DNA of 20,856 bases from a virus: IMG/VR virus record IMGVR_UViG_3300050123_000071, positions 1-20,856 of that record. The stretch is one strand, 5' to 3'. The notes under the pieces were generated by a model that worked only from the letters and a program-made list of their open reading frames with translations, had not been told where the DNA came from and made no database searches. Below are positions 7,536-14,749 of this stretch, one piece after another; position 1 is the first letter of the stretch; each line of letters opens with the position of its first letter. Both the position numbers and the translations under genes were made by a program.

Positions 7536-8899
7536 GAGCTAATACCTCCTGAGTATTCAGATCCGTAGAAATAGCCTGCTAAAGGCCTTCCTGGCTGACT
7601 AAAGATAGTACTAGCTCTCTGACTACCCATCTGTCTTAATGTGCGCCTCTGAGCTAATTGTAATTGTTCCTGAAATACATTCTTTAATGCAGCCTCACCT
7701 TCAGGATCAGGAAAATCAGCATATATAAGCATTCCTGCCCCTGAACAAATAAATAAATACCATTCATCAAGCTCAGGTGCTTGATTATTAGCAATCAACT
7801 GTGTTGGTTGCTGACTTATCTGAAACTCTACTTGATACACTTGTTGCGGACATGGACGGAAAGTAATCTGTTGGTTATAGAATAATACATCTGTCGGTCT
7901 TGATGATTGATAAGGCACTACACTAGCATAAATAATATCACCTGCCGGAATTACTCCAACAAAAGGAGCAAAAGAATAAGCACCGGTTAAGTAATTCACT
8001 GTTCCAACAACATTCCCTTCTTTATCAACCAAATTACCAATATTATTATTAGGTTGAGGAATATCCGATATTGAATAATTAAAACCTGTATTATCAAAAG
8101 TAGAAATAATCACAGCCGCTTCTGTAACATTTCCGTTAATATCAAGTTGTGCCCTTAAGAAAGGAAATGGAGGAATAACTCCTGTGTAAGTAGTTACCTT
8201 TCCTGTCCCTATATTAATTTGTTGATTAACACTAAGTTTAGGCCATCGATTATAAAATATTGTCTTATCATGATAATATCTAAGTAAATATCCTTGGCAA
8301 TAAGCAGGTGGTGTAATCTGAATATTACCGGGAGGGTTAAAATTATTAGGCGTAGAATAAGCAAAAGATGCTGTTGAAGCAATACCCGCTCCCGCTGTAT
8401 GTGTTACTACAATATTTCCATTATTATAATTAATAGTAGCGCTATTACCTACTATAGGACTTGTCATTAACCCATTACCTTGATCTGTTAAAACAATAGG
8501 CGTTCCTGTAGCAATAGTAATTATAACACTTCCAGGAACAATTAAAGCACCAATAGGAGGAACTACAGCAGGAACATAGGTAGAATATATGTTAAAAGAC
8601 CAAGGAGAAGCACCACTATTTCCTATCGATGCAGTAATTTTACTTATAATAGTAGGTATTGGATTCGGCAATCCTTGCTGATAAACAAAGTCATAAGTAT
8701 CTACGTTAGGAACTGTGGTAAATACATAAGGTTTTGTTAGCTTTAGATTCTTAAAATGCAATGGGAATTGCAAAGTCATAAAGAGATTTAGATAATAATT
8801 AATCTGAGTTGTTGACATCTGCGCCTCAGAATAACGCGCTGTCATCCTACGTGTAGTATTCTGCATCTGAGTTAAAGAGACTAATTGAGTAAAACTCAT
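7532..8899 (-). CDS. Head-tail connector/tail accessory-like protein, 455 aa
   Basis: The N-terminal part (about 1-75) is helical with a Gln/Thr-rich lead, then a beta-containing KPYVFTTVPNVDTYDF segment. Two copies of a beta module with (T/V)(I/V)NYxxGxhxx follow (about 120-183 and 255-330). The same module occurs twice in the 929-residue tail protein. The C-terminal 100 residues are helical (DEWYLFICSGAGMLIYADF...EQLQLAQRRTLRQM), a pattern I associate with P22 gp4-type adaptor/neck proteins that bind the portal. Placement between capsid-proximal and tail genes supports a connector or neck role, with moderate certainty. The ATGA overlap with the 136-residue gene shows tight coupling. Confidence 0.72.
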   Translation of the reverse strand: MSFTQLVSLTQMQNTTRRMTARYSEAQMSTTQINYYLNLFMTLQFPLHFKNLKLTKPYVFTTVPNVDTYDFVYQQGLPNPIPTIISKITASIGNSGASPWSFNIYSTYVPAVVPPIGALIVPGSVIITIATGTPIVLTDQGNGLMTSPIVGNSATINYNNGNIVVTHTAGAGIASTASFAYSTPNNFNPPGNIQITPPAYCQGYLLRYYHDKTIFYNRWPKLSVNQQINIGTGKVTTYTGVIPPFPFLRAQLDINGNVTEAAVIISTFDNTGFNYSISDIPQPNNNIGNLVDKEGNVVGTVNYLTGAYSFAPFVGVIPAGDIIYASVVPYQSSRPTDVLFYNQQITFRPCPQQVYQVEFQISQQPTQLIANNQAPELDEWYLFICSGAGMLIYADFPDPEGEAALKNVFQEQLQLAQRRTLRQMGSQRASTIFSQPGRPLAGYFYGSEYSGGISS

Positions 8900-9306
8900 G
8901 ACGTTAATCCTTGATTAAATATTACTCCTTCAAAACTATCCTGATTTCCAAAAGGCAATGGCTGAGGCTGTAAATAAGAACCTGATGCTACGGGGAAAGT
9001 AGTAGGAGGAGTGTAAGCATTAGGTAAAGGAGAAGGGTAAGCAAAAGGAGTAAAATTAGAAGCATCAATGTTAATTGTTAAAGTTGTCGGTGTTAATTGT
9101 GTGACTTGTCCAGTGATAGAATTCAATTGCTGCATTCCGAATATAGAAGGTATCAAGAAGCCTATAATCATTCCTAACACATAACCATGATTGTTAATTG
9201 TTGTAATGATCATAGGATTTGTTTGGGTAATTGTTGATATAATTTGCCATGTCATATTCTCAGTCACGATTTGTTGGCTATAACCCGGATAGAGAGTGAC
9301 TGACAT
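8896..9306 (-). CDS. Small structural protein with FCCH-like module, 136 aa
   Basis: A GAGG ribosome site precedes the ATG at 9306. Residues about 24-85 match the second module of the 382-residue protein upstream. Both contain I..IT(Q/N)TNPM(I/L)IT, then a Gly-turn, (F/D)IPSIFG(M/I)(P/Q)QL, and LT(I/V)NI(D/N)(A/S)(S/T)NF. Both also end with PLP(F/Y)GNQD-type residues before the C-terminus (PLPFGNQD here, PLAYGNQD there). This indicates duplication from a common ancestor. Such small beta modules (similar to the FCCH fold found in some phage tail proteins) are commonly used for surface display or inter-subunit contacts. It is probably a virion decoration or neck component; the precise role is unknown. 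Confidence 0.75.
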   Translation of the reverse strand: MSVTLYPGYSQQIVTENMTWQIISTITQTNPMIITTINNHGYVLGMIIGFLIPSIFGMQQLNSITGQVTQLTPTTLTINIDASNFTPFAYPSPLPNAYTPPTTFPVASGSYLQPQPLPFGNQDSFEGVIFNQGLTS

Positions 9307-9312
9307 ATTACC

Positions 9313-10026
9313 TCAATAGCTCAAAGGCACAAAGGCGAACTTCTTATTATGTGTTAAAACTTCAGAAACTTGACTATTTTCACCAATTTTATCTGAAGGA
9401 ACTAATTCCCCTGACTTCTGAACAAATTGAGGTGTATAATAGCATGGATTATTATCATCACCGCCATTGATTTGATCGGCAAAACCACGCTTGATAGTAT
9501 AAACTTGACCATCATAGAATTCTTTCCAACCAACAGGATCATCAGCATGTTTTAAATAAGTCAATTTCTCCATCTTTCCTGGTGCTCTTCTATTGATAAA
9601 CTTCCCTGTAACCATCTCATTATCATGGGCTTTTTGTTTAGCTATAATCTCTTGACCTGCCGAATTTCTTGATTGAGTGGTCAATTGCTTCTTAACAATA
9701 AGCAATTCCTCTTCATCAATTTCTCTAGAAGTAATAAACTTAGGCGAGCCATTCTTCTGTTCTAATTGCTTCTTCATTGTTTCAACTTCAAGGCGAAGTT
9801 TATCAATTTCTGTAAGCTCTTTCTCTCTCTTCATCTCTGCGATTTCAATACGTAATCTTTCTACTTCACTCATTTCAGGAGATAATGCTTTTGCATCACT
9901 AATATTTATCACTTCTTCGAATGTAATTTCAGATGGATTAGTGATTTGTTCAGAAACTTTATCTAACATGATTACCTCTGGTTTTTCTTTAGACATTATA
10001 GTTTTAATTTTTTTTTGTCTTGGCAT
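9313..10026 (-). CDS. Coiled-coil virion-associated protein, 237 aa, unknown function
   Basis: The gene starts 4 bases beyond the HNH stop. The first ATG (MPRQKKIKTI) has an AAAAAGAG site upstream; a second in-frame ATG (MSKEKPEVIML) is possible. Residues about 53-92 form a strong heptad-like coiled coil (EVERLRIEIAEMKREKELTE then a second similar repeat). The C-terminal half is a compact globular region with aromatic residues (WKEFYDGQVYTIKRGFAD) and a conserved-looking NPCYYTPQF. No catalytic motif is seen. Its place after the capsid and 382-residue genes suggests a capsid- or neck-associated protein. The HNH gene sits between it and its upstream partner, so the ancestral pair was probably adjacent. 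Confidence 0.72.
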   Translation of the reverse strand: MPRQKKIKTIMSKEKPEVIMLDKVSEQITNPSEITFEEVINISDAKALSPEMSEVERLRIEIAEMKREKELTEIDKLRLEVETMKKQLEQKNGSPKFITSREIDEEELLIVKKQLTTQSRNSAGQEIIAKQKAHDNEMVTGKFINRRAPGKMEKLTYLKHADDPVGWKEFYDGQVYTIKRGFADQINGGDDNNPCYYTPQFVQKSGELVPSDKIGENSQVSEVLTHNKKFAFVPLSY

Positions 10027-10029
10027 ATT

Positions 10030-10563
10030 TCACACTCTTTTTATCACTTCATAACCGTATTCTTCTAATAAAGATTTAGCCCATGTAATTTTATCTTCAA
10101 GTCGTGATCCCGGTGGTTGTCCTTTTTTCCACAACTCTAGATTTTCTAATCTATTATCATCACGAATTCCATTTTTATGATGAACAGTTTCATCTATTTT
10201 TAAACGACGCCCTAAATGTTCTGCCATTACTAAAATATGCTCAAATACTCTTCCATCTTTTCTTGATGCAAAATGTTTTTTTCTACATAAAGAAATATAT
10301 CCATGTTTATTTTTATATCCTTTACCAATTCCAATTTTAACAACTTCTCCAATGGGTATATCCAGAGGAATTCCTTTTTTAATTCTATAACGAATTCTAG
10401 TTCTTTCATTATCTTTTTTTAAAGGATCGTTTTTATTTCTTAATCTGCAATGTGCATTCATACATAATTTACACCAACATCCATATCCATCTTTATTTCG
10501 TTTATGAAATGTAAATTCTTCTAAATTTTTGCTTATTTTACACTTTGTACAAATTTTCATCAT
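10030..10563 (-). CDS. HNH homing endonuclease (free-standing, co-directional)
   Basis: This is a 177-residue protein whose N-terminus has Cys pairs at 5/8 and 31/34 (CTKC, CKLC), a likely zinc knuckle, followed by a basic linker. The C-terminal HNH domain has HH at about 128-129 and the VHHKNG, DDNR, ENLELW signature. It is strongly similar to the plus-strand HNH protein (both contain EH(I/V), LGR, HHKNGI, NLELW, PPG and RLEDKI/RVIDKI), so they are paralogous selfish genes. Two tandem ATGs occur; GGAG lies 3 bases before the first and 6 before the second (10560), so the second is the better start. It sits between the 382- and 237-residue virion genes, and its start is buried in a 12-bp hairpin. 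Confidence 0.88.
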   Translation of the reverse strand: MMKICTKCKISKNLEEFTFHKRNKDGYGCWCKLCMNAHCRLRNKNDPLKKDNERTRIRYRIKKGIPLDIPIGEVVKIGIGKGYKNKHGYISLCRKKHFASRKDGRVFEHILVMAEHLGRRLKIDETVHHKNGIRDDNRLENLELWKKGQPPGSRLEDKITWAKSLLEEYGYEVIKRV

Positions 10564-10591
10564 ATACTCCTTTTTTAAGGGAGTATATGAT
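10559..10591 (-). promoter_or_regulatory. RNA hairpin occluding the HNH ribosome site and start codon
   Basis: A perfect 12-bp inverted repeat (ATCATATACTCC, 10559-10570, and GGAGTATATGAT, 10580-10591) with a 9-base loop. In the minus-strand transcript the 3' arm contains the GGAG ribosome site and both candidate start codons, so long transcripts from upstream would hide them. Comparable hairpins upstream of phage T4 homing endonuclease genes limit translation from read-through RNA; the extension to this gene is inference. Confidence 0.75.
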
Positions 10592-10639
10592 ATACGGATA
10601 TTATTAGCAATATATAAGATATATAAAGCTATCTATTTC

Positions 10640-11788
10640 CTAAATCTGAGGATACTGTTGTGTCGACGTCAAAGCTCTCCATTCCCATACATCTACTGTA
10701 GTACCTACAATACCACCTGTTGTTGCAGAATTCGTCCCATCTCCAGCACCTACTATGATTCCATTAACGGCTTGGTTTTGACGAGCAAAACTAAGCACAT
10801 CTTGGTTTCCATAAGCTAAAGGACTAGGAAGAACACTATATGCAGCTAAATTATTGGTATTACCTTCTCCACGAGGGATAAGGAATGGGAAAGTATATGG
10901 ATAAGCAGTTGATGCCACCCAGCCATTAGTTCCACCAAACACACCAAAATTTGTGCTATTGATATTCACAGTCAATGATTGAACGCCTACAGCATTATTC
11001 ACAGCTACAACAGTGGCTTCAACAGGAAGACCTGAGTAGATAGGTGATAATTGAGGAATACCAAAAATTGATGGAATATCAAATGTTACAACATCGCCAA
11101 CATCATACCTTTGTGCCACTAAAAGAGTGATCAACATAGGATTTGTGTTAGTGATAGCTGCAATAACTCTAATTTCAGGATAATATAAAGCTCTAGGAGG
11201 TAAATATGACGACCCGACTTTAATAACCGAGAAAGTTGAAGTTGTTGCACCAACACTATCTAATAATGTTGTGAACGTTGTGGTTGAACCCACAGCAATA
11301 ACAGTCATTAAAAGACCGCCGAATTGAGGCGCGCTTGGCAAGTTATAAATCCTAACTATATCACCAACAGCAAAACCATGAGGCGCGCTTGTTGTGAATA
11401 CAGTTGTGTTTAAAGTTGCAGTAGCAGGATTGGTTATTGCTACCGTTCCTGTTGTAAAAGAAGCTCCTGCAATAACAGGATTAACAGGTGGATTTGCCGC
11501 ATTAAAGTAAGTAATACCATTAATTACCGCATATCCATTGTTCATTGGCGCTAGAATACCTGATACAGTACCATTCTCAATAATTTGAGCTGTACCTTGA
11601 TTCATGTAATCGCACCAAAATGCTTCAACGATTCTTGTTGAAGTCAAAGCACCTGCTACTGATCCTACTGCTACACCACTACGTGTTAAGTTTTTAATTC
11701 TAAACTCACTTACATAGTTATGTATTGGAATAAATAAAGGAGTAGAAGCTACATTAGTAACTAAACCAGTACAAATTTGCGTACTCAT
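10640..11788 (-). CDS. Major structural protein downstream of capsid, 382 aa, FCCH-like modules
   Basis: A strong AAGGAGGT ribosome site lies just before the ATG at 11788, and the gene follows the capsid gene by 11 bases. The protein is beta-rich with two FCCH-like modules. One covers about residues 120-185 (FTTSAPHGFAVGDIVRIYNL); the second covers about 205-275 (ITNTNPMLITLLVAQRYDVG then DIPSIFGIPQL), the latter shared with the 136-residue protein. A Gly/Thr-rich stretch near 345-365 precedes a C-terminal VWEWRALTS. No catalytic or transmembrane features are visible. The position and strong ribosome site suggest an abundant virion protein such as a capsid decoration, cement or head-fibre protein; this is inference. 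Confidence 0.8.
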   Translation of the reverse strand: MSTQICTGLVTNVASTPLFIPIHNYVSEFRIKNLTRSGVAVGSVAGALTSTRIVEAFWCDYMNQGTAQIIENGTVSGILAPMNNGYAVINGITYFNAANPPVNPVIAGASFTTGTVAITNPATATLNTTVFTTSAPHGFAVGDIVRIYNLPSAPQFGGLLMTVIAVGSTTTFTTLLDSVGATTSTFSVIKVGSSYLPPRALYYPEIRVIAAITNTNPMLITLLVAQRYDVGDVVTFDIPSIFGIPQLSPIYSGLPVEATVVAVNNAVGVQSLTVNINSTNFGVFGGTNGWVASTAYPYTFPFLIPRGEGNTNNLAAYSVLPSPLAYGNQDVLSFARQNQAVNGIIVGAGDGTNSATTGGIVGTTVDVWEWRALTSTQQYPQI

Positions 11789-11799
11789 ATTCTACCTCC

Positions 11800-12447
11800 T
11801 TATATTGCCACTGCAAGAGTGCAGCGTAGGTTTATGATCCAAGAGGTGTTCGTTGTATTGAACACTTGCGCCATCTTCCATCCTGCTGTTTGATAAAGTC
11901 TCAAACGTGGAGATGCAATTTCTGGCGGTGCATAGATGAATTGAGCGGAATAACCGTCCAAGTCCACCATGTCATAAGATTCTTGTCCTGGTATGAAGAT
12001 ATTATAGACATCTGCTCCAAGAGCTGATGCGCCTACAGATATACTTCCTACTGATGACAATAAGAATCTTAAGTTACGAATGTTACCCCACTCCGCCATC
12101 AAGATATTATCTTGATTTGGATAGTCGGCAACGTTCTTGAATCCAACCATTTGGTCAAGATCAGCACTAAGATTAGTATGACCTAAACCGAAATAGCATG
12201 TTCTTACCGGAGCTGTACCGAATCGGTTTTCACCTTGGATCAAGTCCATGATAAATTGCGCGTTAGCAGTTCTGAGCAATCTAACAGCTTTAGACGCATC
12301 TAAAGGCGCTATATTACTAGGGCTATCTCCATTTGTTCCCGACGTACAAAAAATAGGTGGCGCTGAGCCTTCCATCATTGAACGGGCGAGTTGATCCTCG
12401 GTTTCACGCAAGGATTGGCCAAGCACTGACACTGCACTGTTTAATAC
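11800..12447 (-). CDS. Major capsid protein, exon 2 (C-terminal 215 residues)
   Basis: Read in frame from the 3' splice site, the exon begins VLNSAVSVLGQSLRETEDQL and continues to a stop at 11800. It would normally be called as a separate gene from a GTG at 12432, but there is no ribosome site there, the frame is closed upstream by a stop inside the intron, and the protein then lacks its whole N-terminal domain. Joined to exon 1 (last residue Pro105), it gives a 320-residue protein with the motif EDP-VLNSAVSVLGQSL. This matches the DPxhxxAxxhLGxxh region of N4-gp56-like, HK97-fold capsid proteins. The C-terminal part is beta-rich (YNIFIPGQESYDMVDLDGYS, WKMAQVFNTTNTSWIINL). It forms the icosahedral shell. 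Confidence 0.85.
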   Translation of the reverse strand, partial: VLNSAVSVLGQSLRETEDQLARSMMEGSAPPIFCTSGTNGDSPSNIAPLDASKAVRLLRTANAQFIMDLIQGENRFGTAPVRTCYFGLGHTNLSADLDQMVGFKNVADYPNQDNILMAEWGNIRNLRFLLSSVGSISVGASALGADVYNIFIPGQESYDMVDLDGYSAQFIYAPPEIASPRLRLYQTAGWKMAQVFNTTNTSWIINLRCTLAVAI

Positions 12448-13637
12448 CGTTTGTTACTCACCTCTCGGTGGGAATGATCATTTCTGCCATTCTCCAGACC
12501 TTTCGTTGTCTGGGCCGGACTATCGCATCCCATTGCTGGGTCTCTGGACTTAGTCTCTCACGCTGCACGCTTACGCTGCTTGCGCCCTGTCGCCATGCCT
12601 TTCAGTTTAGGCTTCCAAGTCAATCACCGGAGATTTATAGACCCCATATTTGTTTAACTGCTTAATCTTTTGGTGACATTCTTCACGGAATGCCATTTCT
12701 TCAAGTGGTACACCATGTATGCAACATTTAGTGTTTTTCCAATTCTGACAGAACTCCAAAAGCGTTTTTGCTTGTTCATGTTTAACTTTTAGATAAGGTA
12801 AAATATTTTCAATAAATGGAATCACTTCCAATTTTTTACCTATTGCCAATCTGAAACAGATACCATTTGAACAAGCTTTAACTTTATTAGCTTGTAACTG
12901 ACCATAATTACAATTTTTAGAAATATATCCTAGTGCTTTGGGATCAACCATATCCATACTGATAATTGGTGTGTACCTTTGCCCATAAGGATATTTCTGT
13001 TTCTTTATTGAAAAGGAACCGTCCGATTCTACAATCCCAGCTACATAAGACCAAAAAATAGGATCTAATGTATTTTTTGCTGGTCTTTTAGCAGATTGAA
13101 TCCCTTCAAATACCCTGCAATCATTAAATTCAGCCATTTTCAAATACTGCTTCTCTCTTTCAAGTAACACATCGTCGGATACTAAATATCCTCTAATAAA
13201 CTTGAAATTTAGACAAAAATCTAAAAGAAATTCAGCTCTCTCTTTTTTTAACACCAAATATTTATTGAGTTTTTGCAAAGCTGATGAAACATTTTCAATA
13301 CTTCTTAATCTCCAAAGATAAAATGTTTGCTTGTATCTCTTATCTTTTTTGGGATCAATCGTAAAATATGTTCCACCAAATTTCTCAACAATCAATTTAA
13401 TGATATGTTCTTTTTGAAATCCGAATTGCAGAATTGGATAATATAAAGGAGATCGACTAGCATTTTTTAGTTTTTGAAGACTAAAGCTACCGTCACCATC
13501 CATTAATCCAGCTATATAACTCATCAATATTTCCTCTTCCATGATCCACTCCAAGTTAATTGTTCTTGAATATGATATCACGAAGTGTGTTTAAAGAGCA
13601 AGTGAACAACTTAAGCAGCAATTAACATTTTCTCTCT
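12448..13637 (-). ncRNA. Group I intron in the major capsid gene, containing a LAGLIDADG endonuclease gene
   Basis: The 1190-base insert separates two in-frame capsid exons. Predicted 5' site: after CCT (13638), so the last exon base is U. Predicted 3' site: after G at 12448 (ACG|GTA), the expected terminal guanosine. The 3' half shows a group I core in order: GACTA (12555-12551) pairing with TAGTC (12522-12518) as P7; CCCA/TGGG with a GCAA loop (12540-12529) as P8; CCAGAC/GTCTGG (12513-12494) as P9; CACC/GGTG with a GAGA loop (12470-12459) as a P9-type hairpin. P7 is flanked by the usual AGAGACUA and GAUAGUCC sequences. P1-P6 and the guide sequence were not resolved by eye; a GCTGC (13619-13615) near the 5' end could pair with a GCAGC just before P7. 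Splice sites are predicted from the protein joining. Confidence 0.85.
12607..13542 (-). CDS. Intron-encoded double-motif LAGLIDADG homing endonuclease
   Basis: This is a 311-residue protein from the ATG at 13542, which follows a GGAG ribosome site; an in-frame ATG at 13581 would start in the intron 5' segment and lacks one. Two LAGLIDADG motifs mark a single-chain enzyme: SYIAGLMDGDGSF at about residues 7-20 and SYVAGIVESDGSF at about 164-177, each with the acidic residue used for metal binding. The beta-sheet saddle segments between and after them (for example QTFYLWRLRSIENV, ICFRLAIG) fit DNA contacts. It would cut intronless capsid alleles and spread the intron. The gene lies wholly inside the group I intron and ends 159 bases before the 3' splice site. 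Confidence 0.93.
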   Translation of the reverse strand: MEEEILMSYIAGLMDGDGSFSLQKLKNASRSPLYYPILQFGFQKEHIIKLIVEKFGGTYFTIDPKKDKRYKQTFYLWRLRSIENVSSALQKLNKYLVLKKERAEFLLDFCLNFKFIRGYLVSDDVLLEREKQYLKMAEFNDCRVFEGIQSAKRPAKNTLDPIFWSYVAGIVESDGSFSIKKQKYPYGQRYTPIISMDMVDPKALGYISKNCNYGQLQANKVKACSNGICFRLAIGKKLEVIPFIENILPYLKVKHEQAKTLLEFCQNWKNTKCCIHGVPLEEMAFREECHQKIKQLNKYGVYKSPVIDLEA

Positions 13638-13952
13638 AGGGTCTTCATTAATTAACATTACCTGTTCTTGTAGTATTAGGTAAGTTCCATACCAGTCGAT
13701 CCGCGCATCAATATCCAAGGCGGTCAGTTGTTGCGCTGGTGGATCTACAATTCCATTACCCAAAGGTATTGGAGCTGTCTGTAGGTTTTTATATCTACGT
13801 CTACGTAGAATATCACCTGCTTGTTGATCCATACTTATTGGGTAGCCCATTGTAGTATGAATCAAATCAGGCATAGGACGAGCCAATAACTTCATGCTAA
13901 GCTGCTGTTGCACGCCTGGCGGAAGTATATTGGTGGTTGTTGGTCCGCTCAT
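13638..13952 (-). CDS. Major capsid protein, exon 1 (N-terminal 105 residues)
   Basis: The ATG at 13952 lies 26 bases after the stop of the scaffold-like gene, with GGAG upstream in a hairpin loop. The residues contain a Pro-rich lead, a segment RRRRYKNLQTAPIPLGNGIV, and DARIDWYGTYLILQEQVMLI leading to NEDP at the splice site. These are typical of the N-arm, E-loop and spine-helix region of N4-gp56-like capsid proteins (QxLxxxxIxxxIxxYGxYxxxxE... DP). If translated unspliced it would add eight intron-coded residues (REKMLIAA) and stop, giving a 113-residue dead-end fragment. The complete capsid product therefore depends on splicing to exon 2 at 12447. Confidence 0.85.
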
Positions 13953-13973
13953 GTCTTAACTCCATGTTAAGAC
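13953..13973 (-). promoter_or_regulatory. Hairpin immediately before the capsid start codon
   Basis: GTCTTAAC and GTTAAGAC (8-bp perfect arms) enclose a 5-base loop. In the minus-strand transcript the loop reads AUGGA and the GGAG ribosome site spans loop and stem, ending directly at the AUG of exon 1. It could present or occlude the site and tune capsid yield; a coat-protein or ribosome-linked control is possible but unproven. Confidence 0.6.
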
Positions 13974-13978
13974 GAAGA

Positions 13979-14704
13979 CTATCTGCGTGCTGCTGCTGTT
14001 GTCTCAGCCCAAAGAGCATTACGCTGCTCTTTAGTCATTTTTGAATTGGAAGTAGCTTGTGCCGCTGCTGATATTGCTTCGGATCTTACACCTAGGCTTC
14101 CTAGCTTTGGCTTGCCTTCCTTTTCATCAACTCTTTGCTGTTCCTGTGAGATTGGTTTACTTTTCGTTGTCTGTGAAGCTTTATCAGCTTGATAGGCAGC
14201 GCTCTTTTTAATGAGATTATACACTTTTCTCAAAGGATTTTTTGCAGTTTCAACAGCCTCACGATTGTCTTCGTCCGATTTAATATATTTTTCAATATTC
14301 TCGGCCGTGACGACATCTTTAAAATCAGCAAATTCTTGTGCAGTCTCTAAAATCTGAAGCTTTTGATCCTTTTCAACTAGTTTACGCTCATAATCCGACA
14401 TTTTCTTATTCATCGTATTAAAAGCTTTAACAAGATTCTTTCCTTCTACGAATTCCTCTTGTCCTAATTGGTTATAATCATAGTCTTCTTCTTGAGGTGT
14501 ATGTTGTTTAGCTTGCATTTGCGCTTGCATCTGCAATTGTTTCTCATACATCTCACGTTCTTTTTGAGACTGCCATAGCTGACGTTCAAGGTCTTCTTTG
14601 GCTTTGCGAAGCTCAGCAAAACTTTCTTGCGGAGACTTCTTATCATGGGTTGTTGCAGCCTGATCGACCACCTCAGGAACTTGGGTCTCTTCTGGTAAAC
14701 TCAT
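13979..14704 (-). CDS. Scaffolding protein candidate, 241 aa
   Basis: The protein is strongly charged and helical with few hydrophobic clusters. Residues about 27-65 (coiled coil: ELRKAKEDLERQLWQSQKER) and 85-120 form heptad-like stretches, and a Gln/Met-rich part (MQAQMQAKQ) lies between. The C-terminus is basic and Ala-rich (KMTKEQRNALWAETTAAARR), the type of helix-loop-helix used to bind coat protein in P22-like scaffolds. Position directly before the major capsid gene agrees with that. It would guide procapsid assembly inside the shell and then leave or be cleaved. A divergent promoter and a palindrome lie upstream, so it is likely the first gene of the capsid operon. Confidence 0.8.
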   Translation of the reverse strand: MSLPEETQVPEVVDQAATTHDKKSPQESFAELRKAKEDLERQLWQSQKEREMYEKQLQMQAQMQAKQHTPQEEDYDYNQLGQEEFVEGKNLVKAFNTMNKKMSDYERKLVEKDQKLQILETAQEFADFKDVVTAENIEKYIKSDEDNREAVETAKNPLRKVYNLIKKSAAYQADKASQTTKSKPISQEQQRVDEKEGKPKLGSLGVRSEAISAAAQATSNSKMTKEQRNALWAETTAAARR

Positions 14705-14749
14705 GCTTTTCCTTTGAGATTGGCGATATCTCTTTATTGCGCCGAATGA

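Noticed and set aside
9677-10054. Long plus-strand ORF (125 codons) over the coiled-coil gene
   Set aside because: Antisense to a Glu/Lys-rich coiled coil, which yields Ser/Phe/Leu-rich shadows without stops; no promoter or ribosome site.
11800-12432. Exon 2 as a separate gene starting at GTG 12432
   Set aside because: No ribosome site, loss of the capsid N-domain, and a seamless in-frame join to exon 1 upstream of this GTG.
12357-12665. A 102-codon plus-strand ORF over the intron 3' end
   Set aside because: It runs antisense through exon 2, the intron core and the endonuclease end; composition is unlike a protein and the structured RNA on the other strand explains the open frame.
12448-13637. 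Intein rather than intron in the capsid protein
   Set aside because: Both sides of the endonuclease gene contain in-frame stops and non-coding RNA-like sequence, so the insert cannot be translated as one protein.
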